This document shows, in pieces, positions 32,101-40,083 of a stretch of 54,535 nucleotides of DNA (position 1 is the first letter of the stretch; every line of letters begins with the position of its first letter). Source of the DNA: a virus; the IMG/VR virus record IMGVR_UViG_3300043430_000111, positions 1-54,535 of that record; one strand, given 5' to 3'. Below the pieces are notes generated by a model. It ran no database searches, was not told the origin of the DNA, and was given only the letters and a program-made list of their open reading frames with translations. The position numbers and the translations under genes are program-made.

Positions 32101-32767
32101 AGACGCGCGTGCGGTTCGTGTAGCTGATGTTGCTATCGACGAAGTAGGCTTGGTCGTGCCCCGGAAAATCGAAACGCAGGGCGTCGCTGATGTCCACCGT
32201 GATCTGGTTGCGCTTGAACTCGACGGTCTCGGAATGCGTGAACGTGCGCACGGTGGCCGACACCGCTGTCAGGCGCACGTACTGCTCACGCATCGCCCCG
32301 CCCACCGTTGCGCGCAGCACCAGCGTCGTGCCAACCGTCGGCAGGGGCTGAGACTCGCGCCCCAAAAGCGTGATCGTGCGCTGACCGGTGAGGTGGTCAC
32401 CGTACAGGTACTGCTGCATCGGCGGGCCGACTGTCAGGAACGACTCGATGCGCGTGCGTGCGTCGTCTCGGTCATCAAAGGTGCTCTCGGTGCTGAACAG
32501 CGTCACCGACACGCGAGGGTCGGAGGGTGGCTCGGCCACGATGACGTTCGTGCCCATGTAGGTGTCTACGTCGTCGGTGTCCACCTTGGCGAAGACCTTG
32601 CGCAGATTCACGCGGCCACCAGCCCGGTCTAGCTCGGAAACGTCGGGGAAGATGGCGTTGCTCACCCCGTCTGCGATGACGGTGCCGGTGGGGGCGCCGC
32701 CTCCTTCCGGCACGTCGGCCATGACGGCGGATTTCAAGAGTTTCACATCGCCGGATTGGATTGGCAT
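29132..32767 (-). CDS. Large tail protein with repeated beta domains, 1211 aa
   Basis: A 1211-aa late protein. The first 250 residues are unique (MPIQSGDVKLLKSAVMADVPEGGG). From about 280 a beta domain is repeated; each copy ends in a G-x-[VIL]-[ND]-Y-x-x-G-x-[VMA] signature: GTCDYANGVM, GTLNYGSGTM, GNVNYQGGVI, GTINYVTGAC, GTVNYETGVV. It is the longest protein after the tape measure and comes two genes after it, the position of central tail-tip or fibre proteins. It probably forms the tail tip or a rod-like fibre. Confidence 0.68.
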   Translation of the reverse strand: MPIQSGDVKLLKSAVMADVPEGGGAPTGTVIADGVSNAIFPDVSELDRAGGRVNLRKVFAKVDTDDVDTYMGTNVIVAEPPSDPRVSVTLFSTESTFDDRDDARTRIESFLTVGPPMQQYLYGDHLTGQRTITLLGRESQPLPTVGTTLVLRATVGGAMREQYVRLTAVSATVRTFTHSETVEFKRNQITVDISDALRFDFPGHDQAYFVDSNISYTNRTRVFETVVADAARYFGVVPLTEAAGLGDFTINASGVYTQLVPSAQVETPIADARTNQQMGALTASGGPVVQTLSHAFTTASSMFIGGGFLPGSLSVVRDGITLTDKGGALINAADLGEVGTCDYANGVMSLTTNVWGTGAGTFTVTFTPAEAPTVISKSFGIPVEQETQRLSYVVTLNPPPAPGSLDISYRSGGRWYVLKENGTGQISGAATGIGVGTLNYGSGTMTVTLGALPDVGTKIILGWAPKESSTPISTVIAGSTDPLKDRFYFTLALRDGPLPRPIKPGSLSITWNDGTERTVTDNSLGVLGGYGVGNVNYQGGVIRLSPTTLPPKGTEITVSITDTVLTQVDVNTFTDSGANWSFSLGGYAQSGAVEFAVVGQHVVRNFPDIDSVTPRVLRVFDDSTGNLVIANITGNLVVGTINYVTGACTLVKSVAGFKDVQRTWTAYNPIDDGQPAIWTQRSDETRTLTLTILNGPADALNAPPWAWWTGQLSVAAKAQYGAADGGPEVTTFTPEMIFAQGVWRRFQMGGSVYVTSGDNIQRDPLPGTGIGTVVGYIASYWTYDINYSLIGNVRLSEWTAGIAPSFTYSAGLITQPLGGVTQTTSRIVFRTAVAPIRNGSFSLVGTMQSGQTFNITADSAGVINATVVNSQWVPSGLPLSIPGSWSNPTTVTGTVNYETGVVEVEFGAAGALADTLRYNATAYTYLPLDADILGLDPVRLPQDGRVPIFRSGEFAVVGHTASLTATVSNAQTIDCARVRLSRVRVIGADGLVINSGYTTDLEAGTVTFTNVAGYSQPVTIEHRIEDMAMVREAQITGQITFTRALTHTYPLGSYVSSALVAGDRFARTSVVFDQATWNGSWTDSVVGSSATGTFNAVAHPIAVTNRGALTERWAVQFTNSTSFNVIGENVGVIASGNTSADCAPLNPNTGAPYFSIPALGWGLGWSTGNLLRFNTIGAEFPVWVVRTVQQGPETVPDDSFTILIRGDVDTP

Positions 32768-32769
32768 CG

Positions 32770-33168
32770 TCAGACTTCCATGAGTCGAATGGTGCAGCGG
32801 TAGTAGTCCCCTGCTTCCACATCAGAAAAATGCACGACAGGCTCGGCGTCGATGGCGTTGCCGTCGTGATGCCGGAAGATCACAGTCCGGGGTGTCGAAC
32901 GCAGTGTAAGCACCAACTCTTTGGCGGGAACTGCGGCCCAATTTCGCAACTGCTCAACAGTGCTGCGTGGGTGCCACGCGCTCTTGTCGTCTTGCGGCTG
33001 GAGGGTGATCGGCCTGCCGCCGATACGCGCAGCCACGTTAACGATGAGGGCGCCGGTGATCGTGCGCTCGACCGTCTGCTCGACCGGGTGCCACGAGTTC
33101 TCGTCTTCCCAATACAAGTCCGGGTGCAGTGTGACGGTGGTAGTGCCGTCGCTCAGTGTGATGCTCAT
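32770..33168 (-). CDS. Tail protein, 132 aa
   Basis: A 132-aa beta-rich protein (MSITLSDGTTTVTLHPDLYWEDENSWHPVEQTVERT) directly after the tape measure gene. The site and fold suggest a distal-tail-like protein, though it is shorter than classical Dit. It overlaps the tape measure gene by 4 bp. Confidence 0.6.
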   Translation of the reverse strand: MSITLSDGTTTVTLHPDLYWEDENSWHPVEQTVERTITGALIVNVAARIGGRPITLQPQDDKSAWHPRSTVEQLRNWAAVPAKELVLTLRSTPRTVIFRHHDGNAIDAEPVVHFSDVEAGDYYRCTIRLMEV

Positions 33169-36100
33169 GATGCGGTCCCTGCTGCTGACTCAAGCTGCTT
33201 GAAGATGTCGGCCAACTTGTCTGCGTCGGCCTGGGATGCGGTGTTGACGCTAGACGACTTGCTGCCGAACTTGACGACGACTGTGGTGGAGCGCCCGACG
33301 CCGGAGACTTTGCTGCCTCCGGTTGAGCCTCCCGTGGCGTCCATAGCCGCCATCGCAGCGGCGACCATTGCGCGAGTGTCTTGCTGCGCCTGAAGCGAGA
33401 AGGCCGCGGGGTTCAACTTCATCGTCCCCTCCATCCAGTTCTGTGCGGCCAGAGCCTGCTTGTATGCGGCCTGCGCCTGCTCCTTTGTCACGTCACTCAG
33501 CTTCCCTGTGTTGACCGCCTCCAGCACCGCAAACGCTTGGTCAACCGGCAAGTTGTTGTTGAACGTGCCCGCTGCCGACCCGTCTTTGTTGGCGATGAAG
33601 CCATCGCTGGTGTATCCGTATGGCGCGGGGTCTGTTCCACCCCCACCACCTTGCAATTGCCGCCGCCGTCGCATTGCGTCCGTTTCCTTGTCGATGGCCC
33701 CGGCGTTACGCTCTCGGTCGTCTGCCTCCTGGCCTAGTGACCGGCCGAGAGAGTCCGAACTATTTCGGTTTGCGTCTTTCAGCGATGTGCTGTTTTGCAG
33801 CGCCCGAATCTCAGACTCCAATGCCCCGACCGCTTGACCGCGAGCCTTCGCTTCGATGATCTTGGCCTCGGCCAACTTGATGCTGGTCTCCAACTCGATC
33901 TGAGCGGCCTTGTTCAGCGGCTCTGTGCGGCGCAGTTCTTCCAACTTGGCCTTGGCAACCTCAATGATCGACTGCTGTTCGATCATCTGCGCCTGTACCG
34001 TGGCTTTGATGATGGCGATTTCAACGCGCTTTTGCTCGATCTTTGCGTAGCGAACCGCGTTCTCGTCACCCATAGCTTGAGCGGTACGCAACATCGCCTC
34101 GACCTCTGCTTTACGAGCGCCGAGGCTTGCGGTCGCAAGGGTGATGTCGGCCTGCTGAGATTTTGCAGAAACCTCTTGCAGCTTGATCTTGTCCTTGAGC
34201 GCATCGTTGTACAGCGCGACCGCAGCGGCCGCATCCTTCTCTGCCGCAACCCATTCACCTTGCGTGGCGCGACCATTTCGATAGGCTTCGGCCACCTGAG
34301 CGGCGGCTTCTGAAGTAGCGAGCATCGTCTGCCGGTATTGCTCCAGGGACGCCGAGTTGTCTCGGTTCATCTGCTGGTTCAAACGCGCCTGCTCCAGTTG
34401 CAGTTGCGCCGCCATCGCGGCGTTGCGAGACGATGCCGCCTCCGCATCCAACTTCTCAACCTTCTGCTGGATGGCTTGAATCTCAACCTCGCGCCCCTTG
34501 GTGGACCCGTCCTGTGCGATGGCAAGTTTGACCATCTCGGCCAACTGAACGCGCATCACCGCGGCTTCGTTTTCACGCGCGGTTGCGACACGCCCGAGCG
34601 CGCCAGCCTTCATGTCAGATGCGGTCACTGCGGCTTGCAGCGACGCGGTTTCCTGACCGCGCAAACCAGCGAGGCGTTCGATAGCTTGCGACTCCAACTC
34701 GACCGCCTTCGCCTGCTTCTCGGCCACCGTCACGGCTTGCGTTTGCTGGGCTGCGAGTTCCGTCAACCTCCCGGTGAGTGCGACCCAGGAGCCCGTTGAC
34801 GCATCCGCCGATCCTTTGGTGATGCGCTGTGCTTCTGCGAGTGCGAGCGCCCCAGCCTCGGTGGTTCTCGCGGTCTCTCCGTTCTTTGCAATCTCGTCCG
34901 TGTTGAACTTGATGGCGTCTTTTGTTGAATTTGCCGCCGACCCCAGACGACCTTGCGCATTGGCGGCTCGCATCATCGCTGCCGCACCTTCTTCGGTGGG
35001 GTTTACCATCTGCGACATCGCATCGGATACGGCTGCGATTCGCTCCCCGCTCTTTCGAGCTTCCTCGTTGAAGAACCCCCAGGCTTCCTTGAAGTCGCCT
35101 TTGAGCGCTGCGTTCAAGGCCACCAAACCCTTGACCATCAGTTGAATACCCTCGTATGCAGCTACGAGAGTTTGGGCGACCGCCCCAACAATAAATCCGA
35201 AAACCTTAAGAGTCCCGGAGAGTAATGCGAGTGCTCCGTTAGCCTCAGCGGTCTGCGCCGAAACCGTCAGTACGTTCTTGAACCGCTCCCAGGTCTGACG
35301 AACGCCGTCCGTCTCACCTTGTAGCGTCTGCAACCCCTTGGTGAACGCAGGGAAGAAGTCGCGCGCAGCGAGTTGCCCAGACTCCACCAACTTGATAAGT
35401 TGTGCGTCTGTCACACCAAGACCCTGGGCAGTCAAACTCAGCGCGCCTGGAACTGCATCGCCCAACTGCTGCCGCAGTTCTTCCATTGAGACGGTATTGT
35501 GGTGCTCAAAACCTTGCGCATCCAGATACAGGTGGTCTCCGGAAATCAGGAACCCGTAAAAGTCACCTTCGTTTTCGTATGCAACAGAAAACGCAACTTC
35601 ACCAAGATTTGCGTGTCGCAACGAATACTCGGCCTGCGCATGTTGGCTCAACCGCAGGTACTCAGCAACTGTCAATGTCTCGGCCGCGCCCGCGCGGTTC
35701 ACCCGCATCTTGTGTTCTTCGTTCACAACGAAGGATTCACCAACCTGCGGGGCGATGCGGTACATCGCAGACTTACCGTGCGCCAGCATCAGAACTACGC
35801 GCGCTGACCCATCGGGACCGAACAGCGACTCTCCCACACGCACCTGTTCGACCGTCTTGGTCGATCCGTCAGCCATGCGGATTAGAGTGCCGGGGGCGTG
35901 ACAGCCCTTGCTGGCAATCTGCCCCAGAGCATTGAGCGCAAGGCTCGTCTTGTCGGCGCCGAGGCCCAGCGACGACGACGCGCGTGTCAGAGCGGTGAAC
36001 AGCGCATTCGTGTCACCGAGCGGGATGTTCGACGCCTTCGTGGCCGCGGAGAACCGAACGAAGTCGGTTACCAGCCCAGAAATGGAGACGCCGGCCCCGA

Positions 36101-37670
36101 CTGCCGTGCGGCGCAAGAATTCCATCTGCGAAGCGGCGACGGCCGAGTCCTTGTAGATCGCCGTCAGACCCTTGCGCATCGACTCGGCTTGCAAGGTCAC
36201 TTCAATGAACGCGCGGCCCATCGCCTTGACCTTCTCCACCACCGACGCAATACCGTCAGCGATCAGATTGCCTGCCGCGATCTGACCCATCGAGTTCTTG
36301 AGCAGGCCGGCCGCACGGTCAGCCAAGGTGATCTGCCCCGTGGCCGCGCGCATCTCGCGCTCCAACTCTCGAATTTGCACGGAGCCGGACGACATCGCCA
36401 CCTTCAACTCCGCACCGGTCAGACCAGCCTGCGACGAGAGCGTGTCCATCGCCCCGCGCACTTTCTCGATCTCGGCGCGAAGCTCGTTGGCCCCGCGCAT
36501 CCCGACCGTTGAAAAGGCGTTAGTGATCGCCTGGGCGTTCTTGTTGGCACTCTGCTGGATCGCCGCCGTCTTCTCGGCTTCGAGTCGCACTGTCAGTGCC
36601 GCAGCCTCACGCTGGGCTTGGTTCTCGGCGGCGAGAGACTGCCGAGCCTGAATCTCCAAACGCTCACGGGTCTGACGCTGAAGCTCGTATAGCCTGTCCG
36701 ACTCAGCCTGCTCGCGTTTGCGCTCCGCAATGATCGCGTCCGTCTTGGCCTTCTCGATGGCGCGTTCTTCCGCCGCAGCCTTCTCGCGCGCCGCCGCAGC
36801 CTGCTGGCGCAGACGAATCTCAGCATTGAGCGACGCGATTCGCTCGGCTTCGCTCTTGGCTGTGCGCTCGGATTCTTCGCGCGCCTTGCGCTCCGCAGCA
36901 GCAGTATGCTCGATGGCCTGTGACTTATCGCGGGCCGCGGCACCGGTGTTGTTGAACGCCTGGATCAACTGCGCTTGCGTCTGTGCTAAGTCCTGAGTCG
37001 CCAGTCCGGCCTGCTCGGTCTCCGTGCGCGACTTTTCCAACTCCCGACTGGCCTTCGCCAGTTCATCGTTGCGCTTGCCGAGCTGTGTGAGCGAAGCGTT
37101 GTACTGCCGCTCCAGTCGCTTCTCTGCGGCTTCAGCCTCGCTCAGAGACTGGTTGGCTGTGCGCTGTTCGGCCTGGAGCCGCTTGGTCTCCTGCGTCGCT
37201 GCGGTCTTGGCGTCGATCAACTCACGCAGACGAGCCTCGTACTGCTTGGTCCCCTTCTCCGCATCCCCCACGCCACCGCGCAACTTCTGCAACTCACCTG
37301 CGAGGCGCGAGACCTCCTGCTGAGATGCGAGGTATGCGGCGCCCGCCCGCTCTTGGCTGTCTGCGGCGGTCTCGGTCGCGGTGCGCGAGGCGGCGAGCCG
37401 CTGCGCCAGCTCATCGACCTTTGTGGCGGCAAGCCCCTGCTTATCGGCCACCTTCTGCGTAGCGTCGGCCAACTGCTCGAACGCACGCAGCGCCTCGGCC
37501 TGGGAACCCAGGCGACCGATCTCGTCCGCAAGTTTCTGGAACTCCGGTGCGGCATCGCCACCCTCTTGGGCGAGCTTTTGCACCTGATCCTGAAGTTTCT
37601 TGATCTCGTCGGCCCCCAGCGTTTCCACGCTCAGGGTCATCTTCACATCGCGGTTGTTGCCTGCTGCCAT
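33165..37670 (-). CDS. Tape measure protein with intein
   Basis: A 1501-aa precursor. Residues 1-420 are coiled coil with many Ala, Glu and Gln repeats; 430-780 contain the conserved tape measure domain, with LKVAMSSGSVQIRELEREMR, QMEFLRRTAVGAGVSI and LALNALGQIASKG...TVSMEELRQQLGDAVPGAL. It sets tail length and is ejected with DNA. A 136-residue mini-intein (590-725) splits the block between ASKG and TVSMEEL; without it the protein has 1365 residues. Hydrophobic parts (about 840-880) may cross the membrane at ejection. AGGAACC precedes the ATG. Confidence 0.88.
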   Translation of the reverse strand: MAAGNNRDVKMTLSVETLGADEIKKLQDQVQKLAQEGGDAAPEFQKLADEIGRLGSQAEALRAFEQLADATQKVADKQGLAATKVDELAQRLAASRTATETAADSQERAGAAYLASQQEVSRLAGELQKLRGGVGDAEKGTKQYEARLRELIDAKTAATQETKRLQAEQRTANQSLSEAEAAEKRLERQYNASLTQLGKRNDELAKASRELEKSRTETEQAGLATQDLAQTQAQLIQAFNNTGAAARDKSQAIEHTAAAERKAREESERTAKSEAERIASLNAEIRLRQQAAAAREKAAAEERAIEKAKTDAIIAERKREQAESDRLYELQRQTRERLEIQARQSLAAENQAQREAAALTVRLEAEKTAAIQQSANKNAQAITNAFSTVGMRGANELRAEIEKVRGAMDTLSSQAGLTGAELKVAMSSGSVQIRELEREMRAATGQITLADRAAGLLKNSMGQIAAGNLIADGIASVVEKVKAMGRAFIEVTLQAESMRKGLTAIYKDSAVAASQMEFLRRTAVGAGVSISGLVTDFVRFSAATKASNIPLGDTNALFTALTRASSSLGLGADKTSLALNALGQIASKGCHAPGTLIRMADGSTKTVEQVRVGESLFGPDGSARVVLMLAHGKSAMYRIAPQVGESFVVNEEHKMRVNRAGAAETLTVAEYLRLSQHAQAEYSLRHANLGEVAFSVAYENEGDFYGFLISGDHLYLDAQGFEHHNTVSMEELRQQLGDAVPGALSLTAQGLGVTDAQLIKLVESGQLAARDFFPAFTKGLQTLQGETDGVRQTWERFKNVLTVSAQTAEANGALALLSGTLKVFGFIVGAVAQTLVAAYEGIQLMVKGLVALNAALKGDFKEAWGFFNEEARKSGERIAAVSDAMSQMVNPTEEGAAAMMRAANAQGRLGSAANSTKDAIKFNTDEIAKNGETARTTEAGALALAEAQRITKGSADASTGSWVALTGRLTELAAQQTQAVTVAEKQAKAVELESQAIERLAGLRGQETASLQAAVTASDMKAGALGRVATARENEAAVMRVQLAEMVKLAIAQDGSTKGREVEIQAIQQKVEKLDAEAASSRNAAMAAQLQLEQARLNQQMNRDNSASLEQYRQTMLATSEAAAQVAEAYRNGRATQGEWVAAEKDAAAAVALYNDALKDKIKLQEVSAKSQQADITLATASLGARKAEVEAMLRTAQAMGDENAVRYAKIEQKRVEIAIIKATVQAQMIEQQSIIEVAKAKLEELRRTEPLNKAAQIELETSIKLAEAKIIEAKARGQAVGALESEIRALQNSTSLKDANRNSSDSLGRSLGQEADDRERNAGAIDKETDAMRRRRQLQGGGGGTDPAPYGYTSDGFIANKDGSAAGTFNNNLPVDQAFAVLEAVNTGKLSDVTKEQAQAAYKQALAAQNWMEGTMKLNPAAFSLQAQQDTRAMVAAAMAAMDATGGSTGGSKVSGVGRSTTVVVKFGSKSSSVNTASQADADKLADIFKQLESAAGTAS
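35496..35903 (-). other. Mini-intein in the tape measure protein
   Basis: Residues 590-725 of the precursor. Block A is CHAPGTLIRMADGSTKTVEQ with the Cys nucleophile; block B is near SFVVNEEHKMRV; block F is DFYGFLISGDHLYL; block G ends HHN, followed by Thr as +1 residue. There is no homing endonuclease domain (136 aa). It sits in the best-conserved part of the tape measure domain, as inteins usually do. Protein splicing is predicted, not shown. Confidence 0.85.
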
Positions 37671-37684
37671 GTCGGTTCCTGCTC

Positions 37685-37722
37685 AAACAAAAACCCGCCA
37701 AGCCTCTCGGTCATGGCGGGTT
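37685..37722 (-). terminator. Intrinsic terminator between tail tube and tape measure
   Basis: On the minus strand AACCCGCCA (37722-37714) pairs with TGGCGGGTT (37700-37692), followed by TTTTTGTTT. It lies after the tail tube gene and 15 bp before the tape measure start, so it probably cuts down transcription of the tape measure and later genes relative to the abundant tube protein. Confidence 0.8.
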
Positions 37723-37758
37723 CGGTTCGCGGGTTACCCCGCCGCGCCTGCGAAGGGC

Positions 37759-38508
37759 TTACTTCTGGAGCACCACGTTGAAGGGCTCGGTGAAGCCGGC
37801 CGGGGTCTTCATGCGACCGGGCAGCGAGACGCTGGCGAAGTCGTCTTGCAGGAAGTCGAAGGCCGAGTCGGCGGCGATGATCGCCTCGTGCACCGTCACG
37901 GTGTACGGCAGGTCGTCCGCGAAGTTCTTGCCGACCAGCTTGAACTTGGCGCGCAACTGCGCGTTGGTCATACCTTTGATCTCGTCGCCGGTCGTGGTGG
38001 CGTAGGCACCGGACACCTTGATGGTGCCGCCGGCAATCACGCTGTTGTCGTTGGTGGACAGCACCTTGATCCAGCCCAACTGTTTGTCGGTGATGAAGTC
38101 GATACCTTCCGTCAGAACTACGTCGGCGGAAGTATCTGCGGTGATGCTGGTGAAGCTGGCCTTGGACAGCGGAATCCAGGTGTCCAGAGCGGTCACAGTG
38201 ACCACTTCGTCGGTCAAAGTGCCGCCCGTTTGCGACACGGCGGCGACGGTGCCCAGCAGTGCAATCGCCAAAGACTCACGGTTCACTTCCGGCAGGTCAA
38301 CCGTCAAGTCGGCAGGCTGGGGAATAGCAACCGATTCGATCACTTGACCGTAGGTGTTACGACCCTTGGAGGTCATCTCCTTGAGTTCGACGTTCGGTTT
38401 GATCTCGAACTTCGTGCACTCATAGGGGCCTTGCCAAGCCTGTACAACACCACCCGCGTAGCGCGCAATGTAGAGGTCGCCGGCACCCAAAAAGCCGCGT
38501 GCTGCCAT
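37759..38508 (-). CDS. Major tail tube protein
   Basis: A 249-aa protein (MAARGFLGAGDLYIARY) with the pattern of a phage major tail (tube) protein: a beta-rich fold and a second beta domain (TSADVVLTEGIDFITDKQLGWIKVLS). ATG 38508 has a perfect AAAAGGAGAAA. It has its own late promoter-like element (38580) and a terminator after it, in keeping with high expression. Confidence 0.8.
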   Translation of the reverse strand: MAARGFLGAGDLYIARYAGGVVQAWQGPYECTKFEIKPNVELKEMTSKGRNTYGQVIESVAIPQPADLTVDLPEVNRESLAIALLGTVAAVSQTGGTLTDEVVTVTALDTWIPLSKASFTSITADTSADVVLTEGIDFITDKQLGWIKVLSTNDNSVIAGGTIKVSGAYATTTGDEIKGMTNAQLRAKFKLVGKNFADDLPYTVTVHEAIIAADSAFDFLQDDFASVSLPGRMKTPAGFTEPFNVVLQK

Positions 38509-38544
38509 GAATTTCTCCTTTTCAGATGCCGAATGGCCCAATTT

Positions 38545-38596
38545 TGCTAAGAGTCTGCCAACAAAACGCTAAAGCGTTCTGCGGGACAATTTCGCA
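38545..38596 (-). promoter_or_regulatory. Late promoter upstream of tail tube gene
   Basis: The 17-bp element TGCGAAATTGTCCCGCA (38596-38580, minus strand) is one of four. It is followed about 24 bases later by a weak -10 (GACTCT); no -35 box is seen. The element centre would be near -44. Confidence 0.55.
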
Positions 38597-38598
38597 AG

Positions 38599-39063
38599 TC
38601 AAGGGTTGCTCAGGTCTTCTGCGAAAGAGACTTCGATAGCGACGCGCGCCTGCACCAGCGCAACGCCGTCTGCGCGCGGGCCGATGTCCTTACCCTGGTA
38701 GACCACCTCGACCACGGTGCCTCCAAGAGTGCGGCCATCCTTGAAGATGACCTTCTTGATGTCGCGGATCATCGCGTGAGCCTTGTCGTTCGGGTTGTCC
38801 GGGTCGCAGGCGTCGAAGCCGTCGATCAGGTATGGCTGGCGGACCTTCACCAATGCGCTCTGGCTGCGGCCGGCTGTGTCTTCCACGTCGTCGTTACCCT
38901 CAATGAGCACGCAGCAGGGCACCTCATCATCGACAGGCATCTTGCGGCGTCCACGCTTGATGTTCTGGCCGACGTTGGTCTCAAAGCCGTTGGCGACCGA
39001 GATGGTCGAAAGGCGAGCGACGATGGCTGCTGCCACATCGGAGGACTTGACGTACACGGTCAT
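38599..39063 (-). CDS. Tail completion protein, 154 aa
   Basis: A 154-aa protein (MTVYVKSSDVAAAIVARL) located between the gpZ-like and the tube genes, the place of the tail terminator (gpU) in lambda-like phages. Central block RKMPVDDEVPCCVLIEGNDDVED. The assignment rests on order and size. Confidence 0.65.
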   Translation of the reverse strand: MTVYVKSSDVAAAIVARLSTISVANGFETNVGQNIKRGRRKMPVDDEVPCCVLIEGNDDVEDTAGRSQSALVKVRQPYLIDGFDACDPDNPNDKAHAMIRDIKKVIFKDGRTLGGTVVEVVYQGKDIGPRADGVALVQARVAIEVSFAEDLSNP

Positions 39064-39782
39064 TCGATTGCCTTCCTGAGTTCTTCTTCAACTCGGTCAA
39101 CGATGGCGCGTTCGAGTTCGTCACCCACGTCGTCTTGGATGGCCGCGCCAACGGTCTTGAAAAGTTGATAGACGGACGGGCCGTGCAGCGCCTTAACACC
39201 CTGACGTGACTGCTTGCGGTTGCGGTCCATCTTTCCGGAGCCACCGACACCCGTCCCGACGAACAGTACGGGGCTACCGTCGTTGTGCTTTTTACCGGGG
39301 ATGGTGAAGACCGAGCGCATGGTCTTTCTAGACCCGCGCGTCACCGCGACGCTGAAGCCGGCCTGTTTGTCGCCTGCATCAATCCCACGGTCGGCGCCAC
39401 CCTTTCGGTCTTCCCACTTAGGCCACGGGCCGATCTTTCGACCTCGCTCAAGACCGTCTTCCTTATCCCACTTCGACGCTTTGACCTCTTGAAGCGCACC
39501 GTAGTGACCCAAGCCTGTCAGGAAAGGGTTGCCACCCTGGGCGACAATCTCCGCAATAGGCTTACCTGCCGATGCTTCACGCACCCGCATTCTCGACCTG
39601 ACGTAGGCGTCGTCCAGGTTGATCGTCTTGATCATTCGACCTCGCGCAAGCTCGTAGGTCTCGTTCGTGATGCGGTTGATTGTTTCGACCACGGCTCTAC
39701 CGAGGTCTTCCGCGCGGATTGCACCGAGCCGGCCTTGCAGTGCCTCGATCTCGCTCATGTCGAGCTTGATGTCGAACGCCAT
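39060..39782 (-). CDS. Minor tail protein Z-like
   Basis: A 240-aa protein resembling the lambda gpZ family: MAFDIKLDMSEIEALQGRLGAI, ARGRMIKTINLDDAYVRSRMRVREAS, PVLFVGTGVGG and a helical end. gpZ helps complete tails and positions DNA for ejection. It overlaps the gpU-like gene by 4 bp and starts one base after the connector gene's stop. Confidence 0.75.
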   Translation of the reverse strand: MAFDIKLDMSEIEALQGRLGAIRAEDLGRAVVETINRITNETYELARGRMIKTINLDDAYVRSRMRVREASAGKPIAEIVAQGGNPFLTGLGHYGALQEVKASKWDKEDGLERGRKIGPWPKWEDRKGGADRGIDAGDKQAGFSVAVTRGSRKTMRSVFTIPGKKHNDGSPVLFVGTGVGGSGKMDRNRKQSRQGVKALHGPSVYQLFKTVGAAIQDDVGDELERAIVDRVEEELRKAIE

Positions 39783-39783
39783 C

Positions 39784-40083
39784 TCAGACCTTCACGACGA
39801 CAAACCTGCGGATGAATCCGCTGTCAACTACCAGCGCATCGAGCTTGTACTTCGCCCCGTTGACGGTGAGCGCATCGCCCACCTTCGGGTCGAGCGAGGA
39901 TTCGATGCTGGCGATGTCTTGTGTGACCGTCGTGTAGCGTTCGACGGTAGGGTTGAAGTCCAACCCTTCCAAGTGAACACCGCGTTCGATGTTCACTTGG
40001 CAGGGCACACCCCCGCGCAAAAGGGCACCCCCGCCCAGGAGGGCGAGAGCGTCCTTTGCTGCTTGCGCGAAGATGTCGTTCAT
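39784..40083 (-). CDS. Head-tail connector protein (gpFII-like)
   Basis: A 99-aa protein after the capsid gene, the place of lambda gpFII. Beta-rich (VPCQVNIERGVHLEGLDFNPTVERYTTVTQDIA, KYKLDALVVDSGFIRRFVVVKV). ATG 40083 overlaps the capsid gene stop. gpFII joins tails to filled heads. Confidence 0.68.
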   Translation of the reverse strand: MNDIFAQAAKDALALLGGGALLRGGVPCQVNIERGVHLEGLDFNPTVERYTTVTQDIASIESSLDPKVGDALTVNGAKYKLDALVVDSGFIRRFVVVKV

